In this document: positions 1 through 9,031 of the stretch, piece by piece
Layout of the letters: each line of letters starts with the position of its first letter
How positions within the stretch are numbered: position 1 is the stretch's first letter
Program-made: the position numbers and the translations under genes
DNA from: Metabacillus schmidteae
Lineage (GTDB): Bacteria > Bacillota > Bacilli > Bacillales > Bacillaceae
Reading direction: 5' to 3'
NCBI RefSeq assembly: GCF_903166545.1
Contig: NZ_CAESCH010000001.1
Location: forward strand, 934,001 to 998,000
Length of the DNA: 64,000 bases
Notes under the pieces: generated by a model
Seen by the model: only the letters and a program-made list of their open reading frames with translations
Databases searched by the model: none
Told to the model about the DNA's origin: nothing

Positions 1-194
1 CTTATGAGGGTCAAAAAGTATATGATACGATCACGAATGTTTATGGGCCTGGAACATATACAATTACAATTGATATACCGGAAAATGGACTTTGGCAAGC
101 GGATTTATACTTAGGGTGTGTGATTGAAGAGTTGTCAGAGAGCGGACATCCAATTGAAAAAATAATTGATGCCGATTATAGTTGGAAGAAATAA
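1..194 (+). CDS. C-terminal end of an unidentified protein (partial)
   Basis: An open frame enters from the left edge (first full codon at base 3) and stops with TAA at 192-194, giving about 63 residues ending DADYSWKK. It is rich in Tyr, Ile and Gly (VYGPGTYTITIDIPENG), which reads like a beta-rich, probably extracellular domain. No family is recognised. It lies upstream of secreted glycosidases on the same strand and is closed by a hairpin terminator, so it may belong to the same carbohydrate locus, but that is inference. Confidence 0.55.
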   Translation, partial: YEGQKVYDTITNVYGPGTYTITIDIPENGLWQADLYLGCVIEELSESGHPIEKIIDADYSWKK

Positions 195-241
195 ATATAT
201 CGCCTATTAACAACAAAACATAAACAAATATAGCATCCAAA

Positions 242-272
242 AAAGGGACTAATTTGATCGTTAGTTCCCTTT
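242..272 (+). terminator. Rho-independent terminator after the partial first gene
   Basis: Arms reading AAAGGGACTAA and TTAGTTCCCTTT flank a short loop and are followed by an A/T-rich run. It lies between the stop at 194 and the GH66 start at 313. Confidence 0.6.
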
Positions 273-312
273 AATAATAAGAAAGTTGTGTAAAAATGAG
301 GAGTTAGATTTT

Positions 313-2127
313 ATGTTATCAAAAAAAAAGTATCTATTAATTTTCTTATCTATTATTTTTTTATTATTAATAATAATAGGTTTGACGACGTACTCCAATT
401 CATCTCCTAATCAAGACCACAAAGAGGATTCATCTGAAATTATACCAAAACATTCAAACATTATTAAAACAATTTCAACTGATAAAGCAGCCTATCATTA
501 TGATGACACGGTGAAATTTAATGCTCAATTGAAAAAAGGACTAACAGAAGGAATTCTAACCATTACATATTACCATTTAGATAACGTTATTTCGAAACTA
601 GAAGTAAAAGTAGCGGAAAATAGTAAAGAAGTACACTGGGAATGGCAGCCGCCAAAAGAGGATTTTAAAGGGTATTTCGTCCATGTTCAGTATACATCTG
701 ATTCAATACAAGAGGATCATACGATTGCAGTTGATGTTTCAAGTGATTGGTCCCAATTTCCTCGCTACGGGTTTTTATCAAACTTTCAAGACCAATCTAT
801 GGAGAAAATGGATTCTGTCATTTCCCAACTGAACCGCTATCACATCAATGGTTTACAATTTTATGATTGGCATTTTAAGCATCATCAACCACTTAAAGTA
901 GAAAACAATGGCGCAGCAGCAAATTGGGAGGATATTGCTAATCGTCCAATCTATCTCGAAACGATCAAAAATTATATTCAGCTTGCTCATGATCGCAACA
1001 TGACAACGATGGCATATAACCTTTTGTATGGTGCTTTTTCTGAAGCAGAAAAGGATGGTGTGAATAAAGAATGGCGTTTATTTAAGGATCAACAGAAAAA
1101 TGAACATGATTATCACCCACTACCAGATGAATGGAAAAGTGACGTATTTCTAGTAAACCCAGGAAATTCTGATTGGCAGAACTATCTCATTGACCAACAA
1201 AAACGTGTATATGAAGCTCTTCCATTCGATGGATGGCATATTGACCAGCTTGGTCCTAGAGGCGAGGTCTATGATTTTGATGGAAATCAGGTTGCAATCG
1301 ATGAAACCTTTCTTCCGTTTTTACAACGTATAAAAAATGAAGCACAGGATAAACGTATTGTTATGAATGCGGTAAACCAGTACGGTCAAAAACAAATTGT
1401 AAGCTCGCCAATTGACTTTTTATATACAGAGGTATGGGATCATTTTAAATATTACGGTGATTTAAAACAAATTATTGATGAGAATAATTCCGATTCTAAG
1501 GGGACTAAAAATACAGTGTTAGCAGCATATATGAACTATGAATCTTCCAATCAAATTGGAGAATTTAATACGCCGGGTATTTTATTAGCTAACAGTGTCA
1601 TCTTTGCATCGGGAGGTGCTCATTTAGAATTAGGGGAGCATATGCTTTCAAAAGAATATTTTCCTCATAATAACTTTAAAATGGATCAATCTTTGCAAAG
1701 TAGCCTTATTACCTATTATGATTTTTTAGTTGCCTATGAAAACTTGCTTCGTGATAACATGCATGAGGCTTCACTTGCGGTTCATTCACCTGATTGGGTT
1801 CTTTTCTCTTCTCAACCGGAACAAGGAAAAGTATGGAGCTTTGCAAAACAAAAAGCAAATAAAAAAGTTATACACTTTATTAACTTTGTAGATGCTACAA
1901 CACTAGAGTGGCGTGATACAAATGCAAGTCAAGCACAGCCTCAAGATCGTCAAAAGTTAACTGTTGAGCTTGAAGAGACTAAAGCTATAAAAAAAGTTTG
2001 GCTTGCTTCACCGGATATTGAGAATGGTTTACCTAACTCACTTACTTTTAAACAGGAAAATGGGAAAGTAACATTTACCCTGCCGAGTCTAAAATACTGG
2101 GACATGGTTGTAGTGGAGTACGAATAA
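313..2127 (+). CDS. GH66 family glycosidase (dextranase / cycloisomaltooligosaccharide glucanotransferase-like)
   Basis: About 604 residues. An N-terminal Lys-rich stretch and hydrophobic segment act as signal or anchor. A beta-type domain (about 35-150) precedes the catalytic barrel, which opens with the GH66-like block FPRYGFLSNF and then LNRYHINGLQFYDWHFKHH. Asp311 in GWHIDQLG and Glu373 in FLYTEVW fit the family's nucleophile and acid/base, with spacing similar to characterised enzymes. GH66 enzymes cut or cyclise alpha-1,6-glucan (dextran). No large CBM insertion was noticed, so dextranase versus CITase cannot be decided. The ATG at 313 is preferred over an upstream TTG at 286 because GAGGAG lies at about 297-302. 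It is the first of two secreted glycosidases on this strand. Confidence 0.85.
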   Translation: MLSKKKYLLIFLSIIFLLLIIIGLTTYSNSSPNQDHKEDSSEIIPKHSNIIKTISTDKAAYHYDDTVKFNAQLKKGLTEGILTITYYHLDNVISKLEVKVAENSKEVHWEWQPPKEDFKGYFVHVQYTSDSIQEDHTIAVDVSSDWSQFPRYGFLSNFQDQSMEKMDSVISQLNRYHINGLQFYDWHFKHHQPLKVENNGAAANWEDIANRPIYLETIKNYIQLAHDRNMTTMAYNLLYGAFSEAEKDGVNKEWRLFKDQQKNEHDYHPLPDEWKSDVFLVNPGNSDWQNYLIDQQKRVYEALPFDGWHIDQLGPRGEVYDFDGNQVAIDETFLPFLQRIKNEAQDKRIVMNAVNQYGQKQIVSSPIDFLYTEVWDHFKYYGDLKQIIDENNSDSKGTKNTVLAAYMNYESSNQIGEFNTPGILLANSVIFASGGAHLELGEHMLSKEYFPHNNFKMDQSLQSSLITYYDFLVAYENLLRDNMHEASLAVHSPDWVLFSSQPEQGKVWSFAKQKANKKVIHFINFVDATTLEWRDTNASQAQPQDRQKLTVELEETKAIKKVWLASPDIENGLPNSLTFKQENGKVTFTLPSLKYWDMVVVEYE

Positions 2128-2160
2128 TGTTTTTGGGGACAGTCCCAAAAAGTGGACTAA

Positions 2161-2217
2161 AGGTGTCATATCTTCCGATGAAAATATTTAAACAGGAAGA
2201 TATGACACCTTTTTTTG
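2161..2217 (+). terminator. Strong hairpin terminator after the GH66 gene
   Basis: A 16-bp arm (AGGTGTCATATCTTCC) is perfectly repeated in inverse at 2195-2210 and followed by seven T. A smaller hairpin (TTTTGGGGAC / GTCCCAAAA) lies just upstream at 2131-2150. Confidence 0.85.
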
Positions 2218-2338
2218 TTCTTCAATGAAGAAACGGTATATAAGACACAAATTTTGTAATATAAGCGATTTAAAATGATAGTGCTTTCCTGGATAATGAA
2301 AATCATCAGCTATTCTTAAGAATGGGGAGGTTATTTCA

Positions 2339-5300
2339 TTGAGTAAACACAATAGAAGCAAGAAAAAGAGTAGGGAAAGAAAGAAAGGGTTATTTTACAA
2401 GATCAGTGCTTTTTCTATTCTTTCTACGATGGCATTAACAACAGCACTAACAGGAACTGCTTCTGCACAGGACAGCCCATATACAAGGCAAGGGGCAGGA
2501 CCGATGTATTTTATGACATATGAACATCAGTGGACGAAAAATACATTTATGCCTGAGAAACGGTTGAAGGAAAATATTGATTGGATGGCTAAAAACTTCC
2601 TACCTTACGGCTATGACATGGTTTCAACTGATGGTTGGATTGAAGGTGCAACTTTGCTTAATAAAAATGGCTATGTTGTAAGTCATAATGATAAATGGAT
2701 GACCAATCCAATGAATATGGATGGGACGGAGGAAGAATTCGAGCTAGGAATCCTTCTAAATGGTGACTTTGAAGAGGGTGTTGACGTAGGGTGGAAAGTC
2801 GAAACAGATGCAATGTACGGAGTTGATGCAAATGATGCATATGAAGGCTCTAAATTATGGGTGTATGGACCGGAACCACATACTGCTAAGGTTTCTCAAA
2901 CAATAGAAGGGCTTGAAAATGGAAATTATACTTTAACAGCGCGAGTGAAGTTTCCTAACGATGTTCAAAACTTTGTTGATGGAACAAGTACTGCAACTAT
3001 GAAGCTGAAAAACTACAATACTACAGAAGAAAACGAACCAGCTCCTGAACAAGTTGTTGAATTAAATGACGGGCTGACAGATGAATATGGGAAAGCACGT
3101 TACGGGCTTTTCAAATTGAAAGCAGAGGTGACGAATGGACAGTTAACTGTTGAATTCAATATTGATGCAAAAGGAGATCACAGTTCTTTCCAGCTAGATA
3201 ATGTTGAGCTATATAAGACAGGTGAAAAGCCGGAAGAGGACAACGAGGAAAATGAGCCGTTCCAATATCCATCTGAAAAATATCCGGATGGTCATACTTG
3301 GAAGTTCTGGGGAGCCTACTTAAAGGAAAAAGGAATGGACTTTGGCATTTACTACAATCCGTTATGGATTAGCCCTGAGGTTGTAAATAATCCTGATAAA
3401 TATATTGTCATAGGAACTGAAAATAATCCTGGTGGACCGACATATGTCGTGGATTTGATTGATCAAGGTGATCCGGATGACCCGACAGATGGTGATCGAT
3501 TCAACGGTGGTCAGGGGAATGAGCGTTCACTTTATTGGGTGGATGTGAATCATCCTGATGCAGAAAAATATATTAAGGGATACATTGACTTTTTTGCTGA
3601 ACAGGGCGCTGATTTTCTGAGAGTTGATTTCCTGTCATGGTATGAAACAGGAACAGATGCTAATATAGGGACAGTCGGGCAAGCTCATGACAGAAAACTG
3701 TATGAAAAATCATTAAAGTGGATGTCAGAAGCATCTAAAGAAAACAATGTTCTCCTAAGTCTTGTCATGCCACATCTTATAAATCACGGTGAACTTGAAC
3801 AAAAATATGGTGACATGATTCGTATTAATGAAGACACGTTTACAGGTGGCTGGGATCATATTAGCGGCAGACGTCAAGAGTGGAGACCAGGTTGGTCACA
3901 ATGGGCAAATTCCTTCCAAGGCTTTACAGGCTTCTCTGATATCGGCGGCCGTTCGAGCATGATATTGGATGGTGACTTCCTTCGATTGAATACATTCACT
4001 GGTCTATATGCAGATCATGAAAAGAAAACAACTTTGTCATTGTATACACTTGCCGGCTCACCGATCGCTATTTCAGATCAGTATGATACGATTGGAGCTA
4101 ACTATAAATACTATCAAAATCCTGAGCTCATTGAGTTTAATAAGGTGGGACTGGTTGGAAAACCAATTTATGAAAGCGCTAAACATTATGGGGAGTCTAA
4201 TTCTAGCCGTGACAGCCAACGTTGGGTAGGTCAGCTTCCAGACGGTTCTTGGGTAGTTGGATTGTTTAATCGCAATGATGAGAGTAAATCGTTTAACTTT
4301 AATTTTAAAGAAGAGCTAGGAATTGAAAATGGCCATGTTCGTGATGTATGGGCCCATAAGGATTTAGGTATACAAACATCACATTCCGTTACACTTGAAC
4401 CACATGATAGTGTTGTATTAAAAGTAATCCCGACAACGACTGAGAACGTATACGAAGCAGAAGCAGCTTCGTATAGTAAAGGAATAGAATTTGCTAATGA
4501 GCAAATTGGGCACGCTGGGTTTGGTTACTTAAATGGCATTAATGAGAAAGATGAAAGTGTAACATATGCGATTAGTGCACCAAAATCAGGCGTGTATAAC
4601 TTAAAAATAGACTATTCTGCTAGTAAAGCAAGTGAGGCAATGATAGGAGTGAGGGAAGTAAGCACTGGTGAAAATACGAATTCAAAACAAGTGAAATTGA
4701 ATCCAACCAATGGGAAATGGAAGGAAGCAAGAACAGAAATAGTCCTTCAAGAAGGAACCAATTTAGTACAAATTCAGAATGCTGCTGGTAACTTTAATCT
4801 GGATTCTATTACATTAGGTGAAGCAAAAGATCAAGAAAAACAATCGATTCTATTAAATGGAGATTTTAAAGCAGGCTTTGCCCACTGGAGCCGCAGTAAT
4901 ATGGTTAATCAGTCAATTGAAGATGGAGTTGTCCAAATTTCGAGAATGAATGAAAAAGCATTTGAATCCGATCTTTGGCAGTATGTTGTACCACAGGCTG
5001 GTACTTATGAATTAACAGCTAACATGAAACGAAGCGGTCAATTTAATGAAGCATTTCTTTATATTGAAAAAAATGGAACGATAGAAAAAGTAGAAGTTCC
5101 AGAGTCTGAAGATATGAAAAAAGTGATTATCCCTGATATAGAAGTATCTGAAGGGGATGTCTTGAAAATTGGCAATATCGCCAGTTCACAGTCTGACGGT
5201 AAGCTGACAATCGATAATATCGAGCTGAAATCAGCTTATCACAATCATTATTTCAACATAGAAAAAAATAGGAATAAAATTGAATTAACTCGTAAACAGG

Positions 5301-5515
5301 ATAATCAAAATGAGGCAAAGCATTTTTCTCATCTAGTAAAGCTTCCAATACAAAAGATGCCTAGAAAAATACAAACAGAAAATAAAACATATAAAAAAGT
5401 AAACAGTTTTGAGGAAGTAAGAGAGAAAGTGGAAGTTTATTTCTATGATGAACAAAACAACGTATTTTTAAATATACCAACAAATGAAGAGAAGAAAATC
5501 CAAATAAAGTTCTAG
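2339..5515 (+). CDS. Secreted multi-module GH27-like glycosidase (isomalto-dextranase / alpha-galactosidase family)
   Basis: 1058 residues with a signal peptide ending in an ASA-Q cleavage motif near residue 43. GH27-like barrel pieces are visible: DGWIEG, KEKGMDFGIYYNPLW, FLRVDFLSWYETG (Asp430, likely nucleophile) and RINEDTF (Asp499 region, likely acid/base). A jelly-roll-like module (NGDFEEG, about 136-300) interrupts the barrel sequence. After the catalytic part come a CBM35/CBM6-like module (VYEAEAASYSKG, about 702-830) and another jelly-roll-like module (NGDFKAGFAHW, about 838-975), then a Lys-rich tail of unknown role. GH27 contains alpha-galactosidases and isomalto-dextranase; the neighbouring GH66 gene favours a dextran substrate, but this is inference. 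Start TTG at 2339 has GGGGAGG at about 2323-2329. Confidence 0.8.
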   Translation: MSKHNRSKKKSRERKKGLFYKISAFSILSTMALTTALTGTASAQDSPYTRQGAGPMYFMTYEHQWTKNTFMPEKRLKENIDWMAKNFLPYGYDMVSTDGWIEGATLLNKNGYVVSHNDKWMTNPMNMDGTEEEFELGILLNGDFEEGVDVGWKVETDAMYGVDANDAYEGSKLWVYGPEPHTAKVSQTIEGLENGNYTLTARVKFPNDVQNFVDGTSTATMKLKNYNTTEENEPAPEQVVELNDGLTDEYGKARYGLFKLKAEVTNGQLTVEFNIDAKGDHSSFQLDNVELYKTGEKPEEDNEENEPFQYPSEKYPDGHTWKFWGAYLKEKGMDFGIYYNPLWISPEVVNNPDKYIVIGTENNPGGPTYVVDLIDQGDPDDPTDGDRFNGGQGNERSLYWVDVNHPDAEKYIKGYIDFFAEQGADFLRVDFLSWYETGTDANIGTVGQAHDRKLYEKSLKWMSEASKENNVLLSLVMPHLINHGELEQKYGDMIRINEDTFTGGWDHISGRRQEWRPGWSQWANSFQGFTGFSDIGGRSSMILDGDFLRLNTFTGLYADHEKKTTLSLYTLAGSPIAISDQYDTIGANYKYYQNPELIEFNKVGLVGKPIYESAKHYGESNSSRDSQRWVGQLPDGSWVVGLFNRNDESKSFNFNFKEELGIENGHVRDVWAHKDLGIQTSHSVTLEPHDSVVLKVIPTTTENVYEAEAASYSKGIEFANEQIGHAGFGYLNGINEKDESVTYAISAPKSGVYNLKIDYSASKASEAMIGVREVSTGENTNSKQVKLNPTNGKWKEARTEIVLQEGTNLVQIQNAAGNFNLDSITLGEAKDQEKQSILLNGDFKAGFAHWSRSNMVNQSIEDGVVQISRMNEKAFESDLWQYVVPQAGTYELTANMKRSGQFNEAFLYIEKNGTIEKVEVPESEDMKKVIIPDIEVSEGDVLKIGNIASSQSDGKLTIDNIELKSAYHNHYFNIEKNRNKIELTRKQDNQNEAKHFSHLVKLPIQKMPRKIQTENKTYKKVNSFEEVREKVEVYFYDEQNNVFLNIPTNEEKKIQIKF

Positions 5516-5519
5516 CTTA

Positions 5520-5560
5520 GTAGAGCAGTGAAACTGATTTCGTTTCATTGCTCTACTTTT
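5520..5560 (+). terminator. Terminator after the GH27-like gene
   Basis: Inverted arms GTAGAGCA-TGAAAC and GTTTCA-TGCTCTAC enclose a short loop and are followed by TTTTC. Confidence 0.8.
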
Positions 5561-5691
5561 CATTTCCCTTAATCAGAGAATCATTTTACATTCATCAGGT
5601 AAAATGTTGGACCAAGATTGTTATTGAGTCTAAATAATCGTAAAATTGAGATAAATGAAGTGTAGGACAAATATTAATGAGGGTATAAGCG

Positions 5692-7479
5692 ATGATTTAT
5701 AAACTATTAAAAAAACGTTTTGCAACAAAGGTCATTGTTGTCATTCTAATTGTTTGTTTAATCCCAACTGTTTCTACTAGTTTCTTTTTTTATTATGCTG
5801 CATCAAATATTGTAAAAGAAAATGTTAGGGAATCCTCTTTACAAATTGCCAGGCAAGCCGCAGATTCTCTGAACTATATTATTTCAACAGGCAGCGATAT
5901 GTCTAATCTTATTTATAGTAATGAACGAATCCAGGAAATTGTTAAGCAAAATTCCAATGAAAATCTACCAATATCTGAATTTGAAGCAAATCAAGAGTAT
6001 ATAACCTCATTTTTAAATTCCAATATTTATTCTAGTTCATTTGTAAGGATTATTTATATCTTAAAGGATGAGGGAGTTAGCTGGGGTAGCGGGACATTTT
6101 CTCCATATAAATTATCACAAGTCAACCTTCAAGAGCTTAGCTGGGTAAAAGATTCTGTTCAAAAAGACGGAGAATTGGTATGGCAAGGGCTTCAATATGA
6201 TAAATTTACCGGAGCAGGAGAAAATACTGAGCTTGTATTATCGATCAGCAGAGTAATGAAAGACTTCAATAATCTTGAAAATATTGCATATATACAAGTT
6301 TGCTTAGATGGAAATGCCATCCTTGATAAAATCAATCAATTAAAGTTAGGAAAAACAGGACGTTTTTTTGTTGTCGATGACACAGGTATGATTATGATTG
6401 ATAGTAATTTGCAGAATATTAATAACCCAGTTCAAAACAAAGCGTTACGTAAGCATATCTTAAGTGATGAACTAGAATTTCAATATAAAGAAGATATTCC
6501 TTATTATGGGGTTAAACAGGAAATGGCAAATGGTTGGTCCATTGTAGGTGTGGTACCAATCAGCGAAATTACAGGTGAATTGACGACTATTCAAAGGATC
6601 ACTATCTTAGCTTCAATCTTATTTGGAATTCTGTCAATCTTTATTGGCATATTAATAGCTAAACGAGTTACAGAGCCAGTTAACGTCTTAACACGTCAAA
6701 TGAAATTAGTCGGAAAAGGAAACTTTAATGTACGAACAAATGTTAAATCAATTGATGAAATTGGCATGATGAGCATCCAGTTTAATCGGATGATCAACCA
6801 GGTTGAACAACTGGTAAAACAGGTAAAGGAAGAACAGTTTCAAAAACAAGAAGCTGAGTTACGGGCAATTAAACATCGAATTAACCCTCATTTTCTATTC
6901 AATACATTAAGTACGATCCGATGGTTAGTTAAATTCAACCAAACAGAGCGTACAAATGCTGCTTTATCAGCATTATCCAGTCTGTTGGAAGCAAACATGG
7001 GGAAAACAGGAACGTTCGTAACGATTAACGAAGAACTTGAAATTGTAAAGAAGTTCATGGTGATTCTACAAATTCGGTACGAACAAAATTTCATTTTGAA
7101 AACGCAGTTTGAAAGAGGAGTGGAAGATTTTCTTATTCCAAGAATGATTATACAGCCCATTGTCGAAAACGCTATTTTTCATGGTATTGTACCTACAGAT
7201 AAAAAAGGGACCATTTCTATTATTGGACGAAACATCACAGACGGAGTAGAAATAGAAATTCGAGACAATGGAATAGGATTTGAAATAGATGCCTTAAAAA
7301 AGCTCCAACAAGCAACGAATCGTACAAATTCATTTGTTGGAATCGGGTTAAGGCATGTCTATGATTCTGTGAAACTCTATTTTCATAAAGACTCAAAAGT
7401 GGAACTTGAAAGTAGTCAAGAAGGCACAATTGTGAGACTTATATTGAGGTCGAAAACTAGAGGTGGAGATCATGTATAA
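5692..7479 (+). CDS. YesM-type sensor histidine kinase
   Basis: 595 residues. A first membrane segment (about 15-37) and a second (about 302-322) bracket a long extracytoplasmic sensor region of dCache type. A HAMP linker follows, then the His_kinase block with the phosphoacceptor His in INPHFLFNTLSTIRW, and a HATPase with IVENAIFHG and DNGIGF. YesM-family kinases sense carbohydrates and signal to AraC-type regulators. The stop overlaps the start of the response regulator at 7472, indicating coupling. ATG 5692 is preceded by GAGGG. The ligand is unknown; location suggests products of the upstream glucanases. Confidence 0.9.
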   Translation: MIYKLLKKRFATKVIVVILIVCLIPTVSTSFFFYYAASNIVKENVRESSLQIARQAADSLNYIISTGSDMSNLIYSNERIQEIVKQNSNENLPISEFEANQEYITSFLNSNIYSSSFVRIIYILKDEGVSWGSGTFSPYKLSQVNLQELSWVKDSVQKDGELVWQGLQYDKFTGAGENTELVLSISRVMKDFNNLENIAYIQVCLDGNAILDKINQLKLGKTGRFFVVDDTGMIMIDSNLQNINNPVQNKALRKHILSDELEFQYKEDIPYYGVKQEMANGWSIVGVVPISEITGELTTIQRITILASILFGILSIFIGILIAKRVTEPVNVLTRQMKLVGKGNFNVRTNVKSIDEIGMMSIQFNRMINQVEQLVKQVKEEQFQKQEAELRAIKHRINPHFLFNTLSTIRWLVKFNQTERTNAALSALSSLLEANMGKTGTFVTINEELEIVKKFMVILQIRYEQNFILKTQFERGVEDFLIPRMIIQPIVENAIFHGIVPTDKKGTISIIGRNITDGVEIEIRDNGIGFEIDALKKLQQATNRTNSFVGIGLRHVYDSVKLYFHKDSKVELESSQEGTIVRLILRSKTRGGDHV

Positions 7480-9010
7480 AGTTATGATTGTTGATGATGA
7501 ACCGATTATTAGATTTGGATTAAAGTCCTCCATTAACTGGGAACAAGAAAACCTTTTTTTAATTGGTGATTTTTCTAATGGAAAGCAAGCGTTAGAAGCA
7601 ATAGAGGCTGTGGACCAAGTTGATATCCTTATTACGGATATTAAAATGCCGGTAATGGATGGTCTAACATTAATGAAAAAAGCGCTAAAGATAAATCCAA
7701 TGTTAAAGGTCGTATTAGTAAGCAGTTATAATGAATTTGATTACGCACGGGAAGGTCTGACTCATGGTGCAATGGATTATATATTAAAACCGACTCTTGA
7801 ACCGGAATCGTTTTGCAAGACCATTCAAAAATGCGTAAAAAAAATTGTTGAAGAACAAACGATTAAGAAAAAGTTAGATTCTGTAGAACGGACAAATCAT
7901 TTTCGGGAAAGAAAAAAAATTGAGCAGGAAGTAAAGCGGGTTTTGCTTCAAAAACATAGAGAAACCAATATTGGTCATTTAGTTGATATATTTCAAACTC
8001 CTTTTATTGTGGTTTGTTTAAAAATGAAGCAAATTGACAAGGTAGAAGAAGAATATGGCTTTTTATTTAAAAGTCTTATTTTCGAAGAAATCCAAGAACG
8101 CTTTTATAAGTATAGAGAAGAGGGGATTAGTATTCAAATAGGGGAAAGTGAACTTTTATTCTTTATTAATAATACATGTAATCCACTTACGGACATTCAT
8201 AGGTTAAAAGAGAAAGTTGAAAAAGAAGCAAAAGTCAGCTTTTCTTTTGGATATGAAGTTGTAACAGACTGTAAAGACCTAGTTACTGGATATGAACGAA
8301 GCATTTTAGCAAGTCAAAGGCATTTTTTTTATCAACATACCAATATTTTTGTTTATAAACATCCTGTGGAAGAATTCGTTCATCCTTTAAGCCTGCAGGA
8401 ATTGAAAGAACTTCTTACTAATATTGATGTAGAGAACGTTCCTATCTTCCTGGATGAGAGGCTCAAACAATGGCGAAGTGAACAAATGACACCTACTGAC
8501 ATTAAGAAAGAGGCATGTGACATTTTAACAACACTATTTATGGAGCGGATAGAGTACTCATTTTTAATTGATCGATGCTCAGAAATTGAAAGATCCGAGT
8601 CACTGAATGATCTGAATGAATATCTCTTAAAGGGATTCGAAGCATGTGACCAATATATTACAGACCAGAAAATGAAGTCAAATACAGATAATGAGTTAAT
8701 AGATAAAGCCCTTGATTTTATTCATAAACATTATACACAGGAATTGACGCTTCAACATGTTGCCGATCATATTCATATAAGCAGAAATTATTTCAGTATC
8801 TTGTTCAAACGATTTCTAGGGCAAAACTTTATTGATTATGTAATTGACCTTCGAATAAAAAAAGCTAGAGAACTATTGGTTCATACTTCTCTAAAAGTTT
8901 ATGAAGTAGCAGGGAATGCTGGTTTTAATGATGTGAAATACTTTAGCAAGCTGTTTAAAAAAGTAACAGGCTCATCCCCAGGAGATTTTAGAATGCAGCA
9001 TCAAAAGTAA
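7472..9010 (+). CDS. YesN-type AraC-family response regulator
   Basis: About 512 residues. The N-terminal receiver has VDDEP, phosphoacceptor Asp56 in ITDIKMPVMDG and Lys in YILKP. A poorly conserved middle region follows, then a C-terminal AraC double helix-turn-helix (LQHVADHIHISRNYFSILFKRFLGQNF and VAGNAGFNDVKYFSKLFKKVTGSSP). ATG 7472 lies inside the last codons of the kinase gene with AGGTGGAG just upstream; a GTG at 7463 is less likely. It presumably activates nearby sugar genes. The next gene begins about 21 bp after the stop. Confidence 0.9.
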   Translation: MYKVMIVDDEPIIRFGLKSSINWEQENLFLIGDFSNGKQALEAIEAVDQVDILITDIKMPVMDGLTLMKKALKINPMLKVVLVSSYNEFDYAREGLTHGAMDYILKPTLEPESFCKTIQKCVKKIVEEQTIKKKLDSVERTNHFRERKKIEQEVKRVLLQKHRETNIGHLVDIFQTPFIVVCLKMKQIDKVEEEYGFLFKSLIFEEIQERFYKYREEGISIQIGESELLFFINNTCNPLTDIHRLKEKVEKEAKVSFSFGYEVVTDCKDLVTGYERSILASQRHFFYQHTNIFVYKHPVEEFVHPLSLQELKELLTNIDVENVPIFLDERLKQWRSEQMTPTDIKKEACDILTTLFMERIEYSFLIDRCSEIERSESLNDLNEYLLKGFEACDQYITDQKMKSNTDNELIDKALDFIHKHYTQELTLQHVADHIHISRNYFSILFKRFLGQNFIDYVIDLRIKKARELLVHTSLKVYEVAGNAGFNDVKYFSKLFKKVTGSSPGDFRMQHQK

Positions 9011-9031
9011 GAAAGAGGAAGGGAATGCAAA

